From Seriola aureovittata (taxonomy: Eukaryota; Chordata; Actinopteri; Carangiformes; Carangidae): DNA of 64,000 bases. The DNA is taken from contig NC_079374.1 of NCBI RefSeq assembly GCF_021018895.1, positions 1,295,212 through 1,359,211 on the forward strand, in the 5' to 3' direction. Position numbers and translations under genes: made by a program. This document shows positions 10,791 through 64,000 of this stretch, one piece after another; within the stretch, counting starts at the first letter, position 1; each line of letters begins with the position of its first letter. A model generated the notes under the pieces. That model searched no databases. It worked only from the letters and a program-made list of their open reading frames with translations, and was not told where the DNA came from.

Positions 10791-11492
10791 CAGTCTGGGA
10801 AGAAGACCATGAACATGCTGATTATGTGTCCTGTTGGCTGAAGAGTGTAACTTCAGTCGAACCAAACCTGTAGCCTGAGTGACACAGACACTTACTGTTG
10901 TGCTGTTTCACCTTTATTGTGTTTTTGTGTGTTGAAGCATCAAAAATAATTGAATAAATAAAAAAAGGGCATATGGATAAACGTCAAACTTGAGTCTGAG
11001 TCTTTTCATTGATTTAACTTCAAAGTGTCCACATGTCTTTAACCCTTGAATGGGCAACAACATACTGAATAAATATTTTGGAAAAATACTTAAATGAATC
11101 ACCATTTTATAATGTATCTCAGTTCAAATGACACAATTTCAGGATTTTCTTTCAAAATGTGAATGTTATTTCCTATTTAAGGTGTAAATTGAACATTTTA
11201 GGAGAAAAAAATGAGCTATTTCAGGCCCTGTTACTGGCCCTATTCGAGGCATGAAAAAGAGCCTGAAAATTACCAGCTTATTATTTTCTAGTAGACATAC
11301 TTAAGTAAGAACTTTAAAAACATTAAAAACTTTTTGGTTAAATGGTTCTTTTTTGTGTAACTTAAAATCTCTGAGGAGAAACAAGGCGACTAGCTTACAG
11401 CTCGGTACTGATCCCAGACAGGATCTCAGGGAATCCACATCCATTTGACTGTCCACACGTCTTTAACCCTTGAACGGGCAAAAACATACTGA
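10791..11492. other. Intergenic spacer between the ZP gene and the LINE
   Basis: No gene is seen. A sequence of about 50 bp (…GTCTTTAACCCTTGAATGGG…) at 11030-11080 recurs in slightly diverged form at 11455-11505, just where the LINE inserted. It is probably an old interspersed or local duplicate. Confidence 0.5.
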
Positions 11493-11507
11493 AGAAATAT
11501 CTTTTTT
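11493..11507 (-). repeat. Target-site duplication, LINE 3' side
   Basis: AGAAATATCTTTTTT here matches 15354-15368 exactly. The two copies bracket the LINE. Confidence 0.75.
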
Positions 11508-11853
11508 TTTTCTTTTTTTCAAATATCTTTTTATTGAGGACAAGGTATAAGAAGACAGTTGTTCTTTTCACAGAACACATATACAAATGTATACATCCAC
11601 CCCACCCACCCCCCACCCTACAACATCGAGTGCATCCTAATCTAAGGGAATGAGTAAAGAAATAGATGAATAAAAGTTATGAAATTGATATAAATAACGG
11701 TATCAATCAACAGGTATGAATAATTAAACACAGAGAAAAAAAAAAGAGAAAGAAAAAAGTGGCGGTAGCTAATTTGAAAGTAAAGCTTAAGAATAAGTGC
11801 GTTTGCTGTGCGACACCATGCATCGTCCCTCAGGACCTAGTAAACATGGATTC

Positions 11854-13560
11854 ACGAGTTGTCAGGAAGGGTTTTAAGTTTGTTAATGAAAGACATTACT
11901 GGGCTCCAGGTGGAGTAGAAGAGGTCTTTCGACCCTCTCAGTGTGTGTTTGATCTTTTCAAGACTTACATGAAGCATAACGTCACTCATCCATAAGGAGG
12001 CGCTGGGTGCTCTGGAGGATTTCCAGTGCAATAAAATCCTCCTACGGGCAAGTAGAGTTGCAAATGCTATGATGTCCTTATGCTTATTGATAATCTGCTG
12101 TTCGGCTGGCACTATACCGAAGATGGCAGAATGGGCGTTAGGTTGCAGATTTAGGGGTAATGCCTGTGAAAGTGTTCTGAAGATTGCTGACCAGTAGTCT
12201 GAGAGGGAAGAACATGACCAGAACATGTGTGTTAGTGTTGCCGAGGCAACATGGCATCTGCTGCAATTCTCATCCATCTCGGGATGAATTCTGGCCAGCC
12301 TAGATTTGTGTTATATAAGTGTTATGGATGCCTCAGTTAGTGTTTGCGGCAAGGCCCCAGTACCCAGCGAATCATTAAACATGTCCAAAATAAGTGGCGT
12401 CAGTTTGGTTGAAGATTTTTTGTAGAATTCGATTGGATATCCATCGGGGGCCGGGGCCTTGCCGCCTTGCATCGCCGAAATTGCATTTGAAACTTCTGTC
12501 AGTGGAAAGGGTGGTTCTAGTTCTGCTTTATGGACGAGATTGATAACAGGGGCGTCTAAGTTCTTGAAAAAGTTGTGCATAACGGTATCATCACTGGGTG
12601 CTTCTGAAGTATAGAGTTTTGAGTAAAATGCCTTGAAGGTATTGTTGATTTCGAGGGGGTCTGTAGTTAGCTCCCCATTTTCTTTTTGTATTTGTGTAAT
12701 CTGTTGGATGGAAGATTTACATTTCAATTGTTGCGCTAACAGTCTGCCGGCCTTTTCGCCATGTTCGTAGACAAAGCCTCGTGATTTCAGTAATATACGT
12801 TCTGTCTTTTCAGACGACAATAATTCATAATTTCCAGCTTATTTTTATAAAGTTCCGGAGTGGGAGAGAGAGAGTATTGACGATCTATGTCAAGTATTGA
12901 ACTGAGAAGTTGCTCTTGTTCTAGCTTCCTAGCTTTATTAACCCTGGATGTGTAGGAGATAATATCCCCCCTTATTACCACTTTAAGAGTCTGCCAGAGC
13001 AAAGAAGGGGAGACATTATCCTTCTTATTGGTTTCTAGGAAATTATCAATGGCTGTTGAAATCGACTGGCAGAATCCTTCGTCTGTCAGTAGTGTAGTAT
13101 CGAATCTCCATGGGGCCCGGTCAGAGAAGTTAAGTGGGAAGAAAAGATCTAATATTACTGGGGCATGGTCGGATTCAATTATGGTGGCATATTCTATATT
13201 TTTGACAAAGGGCAGTAATAGGCTGTCTATGAAAAAATAATCGATTCTGCTATACGAGTGGTGGACATGTGAAAAAAATGAGAATACTTTACTATGAGGG
13301 AAGCGAAAGCGCCATGGGTCAAAACATCCAATTTGGTTCATAAACGCTGACAGTGTTTTAGCTGTTTTGGAGGGGATTTTGGATTTTGGGTTAGAACGGT
13401 CCAAGGATGGGTTAATTGTACAGTTTAAGTCTCCTCCAAAAATCAGGCAGCGTGAACAACTTCACATTTTAAAAGTTTAAGATGTGCAAATATTCTAGCT
13501 CGCTTTACAGGTCCGTTCAGACCTTTAACATTCCATGAAATAAGTCTTAGATTTGCCCCT
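11854..13560 (-). pseudogene. LINE ORF2 remnant (endonuclease + RT, deleted)
   Basis: The N-terminal endonuclease start (LRLISWNVKGLNGPVKRARI) is present. It jumps directly to IFGGDLNC and later SRIDYFF…SDHAPVIL, so the central part of the endonuclease is missing. The RT N-terminus (APDGYPIEFYK…LTEASITLI) follows in another frame near 12820-12311. It then jumps across a stop to the C-terminal zinc-knuckle region (MDENCSRCHVASATLTHMFW). The RT palm with its YxDD box is absent. ORF2 normally nicks target DNA and reverse-transcribes the element RNA; this copy cannot. Confidence 0.85.
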
Positions 13561-14360
13561 CCTGTACTCTGATATCATCCTGTGTCCTGTTCATGGTCTA
13601 CTAGATCTATCAGTAAGGTTTTTGGGAACACATGATCTGCCGCACCACAGCCCAACCCTCACTCCCAAGAGCCTGAAGAAGCCTCCAATAAAAAATATAT
13701 AGTAAAACGGTGAAAATAAACTGACAAAACTGCTGGGATAGATTTGAGATCCAGAGATGCACACCCCCAATACCTTAATAGCCCTAAAAGAACCCCCCAA
13801 ATAACAACAGAACATGATAAAACCAAATAAAAACAATGCCTATGTTTACCTCCCAAACTGAGGAAAACTGCAGGCTCACCATATCTCCCTTGTTCTTCCT
13901 TGAGTGCATCTTCATTAACCCTATTTTCACTTGAGGTTCTCCCGATCAAAAGTAATGGTTATATTATATAAACGTATAGCAATGAAGTTGTCTGTTGTAG
14001 GGAAAAAAAAAAAAAGGAATCATGCATTTATAAACAAACGCAAAGACAAATGCAGGTGGGCTTTAACCCAGTGTCAGGTATTAAATTGCTTACTTTAAGG
14101 TAACATTTTAAAGTTATAATATTTACATCCCACAGCGGTTGTTTCAACACTTGTGTCTAGAGTAACCAGATTCATCAATGGGAAAAGCAAGTAACAATAA
14201 AAATATATAGTAATTAAAACGGAAAAGCATACCTGGGGCCAAAGGTGAAAACGAGTGTAAATATTGTTGATGTAAAGTCCAGTTGGTTCCGTCCGGTGTC
14301 TGGTGTAGGAGCCGTTCTGCTCGATGATGAGTGCCAACAGTCACAGACGTTTTTATTAGC

Positions 14361-15222
14361 CTACTCCTTAGTTACCCGGCGGGTGTAAAACTCCTGGGCG
14401 TCTTCAGGTGAGTCGAAGGTGAACGTCCGCGCCTCAAAGGTTACTACCAGACGGGCCGGGTACATCAGACGGAACCGGACTCCCTTCTGGTACAGAGCCC
14501 GTTTCACTTCGTTGAAGGCTGCTCGTTTCCTCGCCTCAGGGTAAAGCCTCAGAGGTGTCCCCTGGTAATTCACCTCATGGTTCCGGGACCACCGCAGGGC
14601 TGCTTCCCTCTGCTGGAAGCGGAGAAAGCGCACGACGGATGGTCTAGCTGGTTTCCCCTCCTTCGGTTTTGGGCCAAGTGACCGGTGAGCCCTCTCCAGT
14701 TCGGGCGGGTCAGAAAACACACCAGGGCCCATTGACCGGGTCCTTACCGTCCTCGCTGCCCTCCGGGATGCTCACTATTCTCAAGTTGGATCTGCGTGAT
14801 CTGTTTTCCAAGTCGTCTACGCGGTCCCACAGTGCTTGGTTCTGGGTGTAGAGAGATTTAATTGTGACTTCGGCTGTGGTCAGTCGTTCAAAGTTTTCCC
14901 CGGCGATAGTTTCTGTGGCTGGGAGGCGGGTCCGGAACGAGCCGACCGTGTCCCGGAGGGCATCCATGGTCGTCTGAAGAGGCTTTAAAGATTCTTGAAT
15001 CAGCCCAGAGACATCATCCTTCAAACCGGCTCTCTGCTTCGCAAGCTCGGCCACCAGCTGCGACGTGGAGATGGTGTCGGTAGCCTCCTCGCGGACAGGT
15101 AAGCCAACGTTAGCAGGAGCAGTGTTAGCTGCCATGGCGGAGAGTGAGCTAGCTATGCTAGTGCTAGCTCGTGTTGCAACTGGAGCTTGTTCGCTACTTT
15201 TCTTCTGTTTAGAGTTGTTCAT
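14361..15222 (-). pseudogene. LINE ORF1 remnant (coiled-coil/RNA-binding protein, frameshifted)
   Basis: The N-terminal 160 residues include a predicted coiled coil (ALRDTVGSF…LTTAEVTIKSLYTQNQALW) and the RRM entry (LENRSRRSNLRIVSIPEGSE). Just after GKDPV the frame breaks. The C-terminal domain resumes in another frame at about 14732 (GVFSDPPELERAHRSLG…VTFEARTF). The central RRM is shortened, consistent with an internal deletion. Confidence 0.8.
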
Positions 15223-15353
15223 TTACCAAAAGTGTCAGGGTGACTTTATAACACGCTGTGACGGTTTTATAGATAAAAGTCCGATGTTTAAATAGGAGGT
15301 TTGGCAAGTGTGAAACCGACGTCTGCTCTCTTACATCGTCACCCGGAAGCCCC

Positions 15354-15368
15354 AGAAATATCTTTTTT
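15354..15368 (-). repeat. Target-site duplication, LINE 5' side
   Basis: This is an exact 15-bp match to 11493-11507. Upstream sequence ends at the repeat and host DNA resumes with ACAGTAAATATAATC. Confidence 0.75.
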
Positions 15369-16500
15369 AACAGTAAATATAATCTTCAACCTTGGATATT
15401 TTACAAAATTAATTATTTAAATCATCATTTTCTAATCTACCTTTGATGATTTGTGATGAAATTTGTGTAAAGGTTGCGGTTATTGGACAAAAATGGTGGA
15501 ACAGCCAAAGAAACTCTATGCAGAAAATGACGTATTACAGGTATAAAGTGGGAAACACTTCCTGTCTCCTAAGTGGGCGTGGTCCTGATTGCTTGTTCAC
15601 ACAATACAACACTAGATACAGTTTGAATATACACCTGATTTGCTGCTCGTATTTATCTGCTATCTCCAAAAACAGTCCAATGATAATAATAGCAGTAGTA
15701 TTATTAAACAAAGAAATACAAGTTTTATTTCAGTTTAAACTTTTAATTCATGGTTTCACATAAGTCCCTCTAAACTTCTGTGGTTAGAAAGTGACGTGCT
15801 GCAGCAGTGAAACCGACAGAGAGAGGAGAGATCTGTCATGCTGAGACAGATCTCCATTAAAGTTCATTTTCTTCTGATCCGTCTGAAAAATGCAATTTTG
15901 ATGTCAGAATGTTTGGAAGATCTGCGGCTTTAGCGAAATGGATTCAATATTTACTTACAATTTGCGGACAGGTTCATTTCTCCCATTGGAGTGAACAGAC
16001 TGACCTGGTCTCCTGAAGGGGCGGCGGGGGAGGTGAGAAACCCACATGACTCAAGCTGGCTTTCAGAGACAATACCCAGCTGCCACCACAAGAGGGCAGA
16101 ACATTACATGATGAATACGAACAGGTATCAGGAGCCGGTTGCACAAAACACCTTAAGATTTTCCTTAAAGTCTGAGTTAAGAACAGAAACTCTTGTGGCC
16201 ATTATTCAACACTAACTCTGGAAGGAGAGACTGTGACCATGTTCCCCGACACTTGGCTGGATTCCAGTTTCATACTTTGAAATGTGAGTTTGTTTGCCGC
16301 AGCTCATTTATCCTCTGGCACCACAGAGAAACGTTGTACAGAAGATTTCTTCAACTGTTATATACTGCACATACTTTACATTTTGTAGTCCTGACTGTTT
16401 TCCTGGAAGTGAAATCAAAAGAGGCGGAGCCACGCTGCATATGTATTTGGTTTTATTGAAGAAGAGAGATATGAATAGGTAGCCCGTTTTAAGGCACCTT
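15369..16500. other. Intergenic spacer between LINE and dgkh 3' end
   Basis: No gene is seen. At about 16133-16200 there is a copy of an interspersed repeat (CACAAAACACCTTAAG … TTAAAGTCTGAGTTAAG). Related copies occur near 31270-31330, 61560-61625 and 63478-63540. The two genes converge on this spacer. Confidence 0.5.
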
Positions 16501-16509
16501 AAAAATGTA

Positions 16510-19218
16510 CAACAAAAGCTGAACCATTTATTTATTCAGAATACAAAAATACACATCTCAGTGACTCCAAATCGTAATAAATAGTTAACCATGCATTCTA
16601 ACCATAAAAAGGCACAGAAAACAGTCACTTAGTAGTCATAAAAATGATCAACTACTTTACCAAAATCATCCAGATAGTAATACAGGTGACAACTGTAACA
16701 TTATATTCCAAAGGTGAAAACACAATACACATCATATCATTTAACCTTAGGCAATAAATATGCAAATATTGTTTATACCTACATATATATTCTTAAAAAT
16801 GAAAACTGTGCCATTGTAAACATAATGTAAACAAATGAAATTCACTTTTCTCCCATCACTTCAGGAACCATATCAAAGACGACGTGTTAACCTGTCTTTC
16901 AGAGATCCTTGCATGGGTTCGTTGGTTTTTGAAAACCAGGCAGTTTGCAGCATTATTTACAGACTACTGGAAAACACAGCGAGGGGCGAACAGGTGTCGA
17001 CTTCCACTTTGTATGGAGAGGTCAAGCACGATCTAATATCCTGGAGTCTTGAAACTTACAGACCCCGGCAGACACTTTGAGACGCACAGAAACCTTTAAA
17101 CACAGACACAGCTGGAGAACTGCAGCAGTGACCGGTGTGATGGACATTAAATGGAAGTGATGAGCACCAGGCAGCATACAGCAGCTCTACTACACTGCTC
17201 CAGTAAAGCACATGTAAAAACCTATACGCAGATTTTCTGGCTCGCAAAAGGCCAAATAGTGAACAATGAATCTGATGCGCTAAACAAATTAAAGGCGTAG
17301 TTCTGTCTGGGAGGATGTTTGAGTGAGTGGTCTGTAGTCACATCTTTATCTTTGGCTGAGGATGAACAATAGTGCACACATGAAAAAAATCATCTTGGTT
17401 TTGAATTAGATTCACGGGTTTAAAGAGATTATACTGAATATAATGGTTTAGACTCAGCTGATCGTCGACATAAGCAACTGTAAAATCATTCAACAATGTG
17501 ACTGAGGGACAGCAGAGACGCCCTCTGGTGGCACATTAGGGACGATGCATGACTATAATATAGGATACTTTGATGTGGAAACTTTAGCGCCCACTGTTCA
17601 GTGAGAAACAGGGACGACTGAGTCATTAAAGTTGAAATCACATGGTAAAATTTGTTGGTAACTATACAATTGCGGACAAAGTCAAATATGCCACAGCGAG
17701 GACAAATGAACACAACAGTCGTGTCTGCCCGGCCTCCTCACTCAGCGACACCGTCCCACGTCAGTGTCTCGTCCTGGAAGCACAGAGGAGCAAAAAACTA
17801 CAAACTACTGAAACCGCTGGAAGAAATTTGGAGTCGGTAAGAAAACGCAGTCTGTCTGTCTACGGGTCTAACGCTTTAAAATCTAATCCTCACACCTGGA
17901 GGAAGCAGGAGGAAGAGAACATGTACAAAAAACTCTTTCCAGGGGGTTTTTGTGTGTTTTTTTCCCCCGCTGAGAAACATCATGTCAGAAAGCTGCAGAG
18001 ACAGTATCAAAACAAGAGATCAAATATTGCACCATCATTAGAATACAACAGCATTATCATGTACAAGAGATTAGAACAAAATCAACTATACACAATTGTT
18101 ATGGTGTAATATACACAGTCAGATGTGTCAGCTGTTGACAATGCATGCCATGTCAGCAATCTACAAATGCATTAGACTACAACACTTACAAACATTGTTT
18201 GCATACACTGGTATACTGTATATACACTGCATATATATACACATATATATGTATATATACCACCTTAGCATCACATATAGAAATATACCCTGTAATGCCA
18301 CCAGTCTTAAAAGAAACTAACAAGTACAGGTAGTGTCCTGTCAACATCTCACTGTGATTTGAAGGAAAATAAGCTGCACTTGAACAACGCTATGCAGGCT
18401 GCAGATCAACGTCTCTATTATATATTCAAAACCAATATCTAACTCCTATTCTCATTAGTGTTAAATACTGTGTTAACTTGCCAAAAGTTTCAAAAGTTGA
18501 GGTGAACTGTTAATTCTATGTAATGATATGAGGAGTTGCACTTGCACAAAGCAAGAAGTAAAAAGTGCCTTTTAAAAACACAAAAGAACTCAACAAGCCG
18601 ACGGTAAATGTGGTCGACGCTTTTACTTCCTTCCTGTTTAATACTAATCTGCTTCCCAGCTTTAATGGAATTAAGACCTAAGACCAACTGGCCGATTAAA
18701 TAAAGAGTTGATGATCATGTTTTCTTAGACATTCACTTTGGTACTTAATTCCATATATTCATATTCATACCTCATCAACAGCTTTTTTATAAACTTCTTA
18801 TGATATCTACCAATAAAGCACATTTACACTATGACTGAAAATATGGCACCTGACATCATCATCATGCAAACAAAATAAATTAAAGCTAAAAAACCAGAAG
18901 ATTTAGACCAAACAAAGAAAAGAAAGATGCGTTCAGTAGTAACAAATGGCATCGTAATACTTAATGTAAAACTTCTTCAAGTGTTATTTTTGCACACAAA
19001 AAAAAAAAAGATCAAGACACTAATCATGCAATTAAACATATCTGAAGTTGAGCAAGCACAGCATGCGACAGTATCCCACTGTTTTCAGGAACCACACCTT
19101 CCACTGTTTGTCTCTGCGTTGATGCATCCGCAGCTCTATGAATATAATATCCAGCAAACATCACATCTGCACACACTACTGAACTGAACTGAAACCAACC
19201 CCCCCACCACCACACACA

Positions 19219-19275
<57 letters not shown>

Positions 19276-19640
19276 ATGGAAGTCCTGGTTTGCTACTAGT
19301 TTGTCAGACAACATGTGAACTGTCCTCAGTGTGGTTAGTTGCATACCTGATTGTGTGCTAGGAATGGTTATTAACTCAGAAATGGCTTTTTTTGTGTGAA
19401 GCTCCATGACTTCCTTTTGCACTTCCTCCGGTTGTTTTGGCACCAAAGCACAAACACACTAATGTTTCTTGTTCACAACATCACAGAGGCCGTCTCAGCG
19501 CGGCAGAGAGGCAGCGTCCAGCTCTCCCAGAATACCTGTCGTCTCCTTCGCTGCCCACGGCGCTGCCAGACTCCTCCCACTGATGGCAGAGGGGGAGGGG
19601 GGCGCTCATTTCCCCCTCTCCGGCAACATCTGCTCCCGGG
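16510..19640 (-). other. dgkh: Likely dgkh 3' UTR
   Basis: The AT-rich stretch has no coding frame and follows the dgkh stop without an obvious intron. AATAAA-type signals on the minus strand lie at plus positions 16527-16536 and 16452-16457. A CA repeat sits at 19209-19274. A 3-kb UTR is inferred, and the end point is uncertain. Confidence 0.45.
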
Positions 19641-63388
<43,748 letters not shown>

Positions 63389-63623
63389 CTGCAAGGAAGC
63401 AATAAACATGATGAATCACAGATTTGTCAGGTGTCATATCAGAGAAAGGGTCCATCAGAAAATTACAGTTACAGAGTCACACAAAACACCTTAAGTTAAT
63501 ATTTCCCTTAAAGTCTGAGTTAAGATTTCCTTAAGAGAAAACACAATGACCGTGATGAATAATAGTTTTATGAGGCGTCTTATCAGAGAACAGTTCCATC
63601 AGAAATTTACACAATGCTTCAAT

Positions 63624-63682
<59 letters not shown>

Positions 63683-64000
63683 CTGGCACCATCTTGTATT
63701 TATCTACAGGAAACTGTTGAGATAAAAAAAAGTGTGTACTGTTTGTGTGTGTGTGAATCTGGGCAACAATTTTATGCATGGGAGACAAGGAATAGGCCAA
63801 TAAGTGAAGAAGAAAGGGAAGCCATTACACACACACACACTCTGCAGAGCTGTAAACACACATCACTCACACTCAACCTCGTCCTCAGAGAGAAAGAGTG
63901 ATGGATGTAGAAGGAGAGAGAGAAAGAAAGAAAAAAGAAAGGATGGCATCCCACAGACTCAGAGGACGAATCACAAACAAGCAAGACAGTGTGAGGAGGA
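63389..64000 (-). other. dgkh: dgkh intron continuing off the right edge
   Basis: No exon is seen. It contains the CA repeat ending unit B and a GA/GAAA-rich stretch at about 63913-63940. Confidence 0.6.

Larger units (their letters stand above)
11508..15353 (-). mobile_element. L1-type LINE, both ends kept, internally deleted and inactive
   Basis: The element reads 5' to 3' on the minus strand. It has a short 5' UTR starting near 15353 (GGCTTCCGGGTGACG), a coiled-coil ORF1, an apurinic-endonuclease/reverse-transcriptase ORF2 and an A-rich 3' tail (A-runs split by G) at 11508-11520. Perfect 15-bp direct repeats flank it. The 3846-bp length is short for a fish L1 because parts of ORF1, the endonuclease and the reverse-transcriptase core are missing. 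Confidence 0.85.

Noticed and set aside
17642..18109. 155-codon plus-strand frame
   Set aside because: Lies antisense within the likely dgkh 3' UTR; low-complexity basic composition, no domain and no splice or promoter context.

Overview
The window is nuclear DNA from a ray-finned fish, probably a percomorph teleost. The genes have many small exons with GT/AG introns, and the introns are packed with long CA/TG microsatellites and minisatellites. A teleost-style L1 element and several short interspersed repeats are also present. All exon calls come from reading splice sites by eye, checking that reading-frame phase is continuous from exon to exon, and recalling the protein families. No alignment was run.

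Layout. (1) About 1.1-10.8 kb, plus strand: a complete gene for a secreted 775-residue glycoprotein of the alpha-tectorin-like type (signal peptide, VWD, C8, cysteine-rich module, ZP domain, furin site). It has a TATA box, 17 coding exons and 5' and 3' untranslated exons. (2) 11.5-15.4 kb, minus strand: an L1-type LINE with both ends and a 15-bp target-site duplication still visible, but with large internal deletions in both ORFs. (3) 16.5-64 kb, minus strand: the diacylglycerol kinase eta gene (dgkh). It is complete from the PH domain to the stop codon (28 exons, 1171 codons of protein), with a long 3' UTR. Only the first exon(s) encoding the N-terminus lie beyond the right edge. The two genes are convergent (tail to tail) with the LINE between them.

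The two genes have no evident functional link. Dgkh is a cytosolic lipid kinase that turns diacylglycerol into phosphatidic acid. The ZP protein would be secreted and polymerise outside the cell.

The most unusual content is the relation between tandem repeats and splice sites. Where a CA/TG repeat directly abuts a splice site, the transcript carries AC repeats just after 5' splice sites and GT repeats just before 3' splice sites, and one dgkh intron has both. One intron is almost entirely two minisatellites. One 5' splice site is followed by about 35 tandem copies of its own consensus. The first PH-domain exon lies in a nearly perfect 1.9-kb tandem duplication whose second copy is frameshifted. 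The very long open frames at 32-36 kb (over 1000 codons) are by-products of an 11-bp repeat, not genes.
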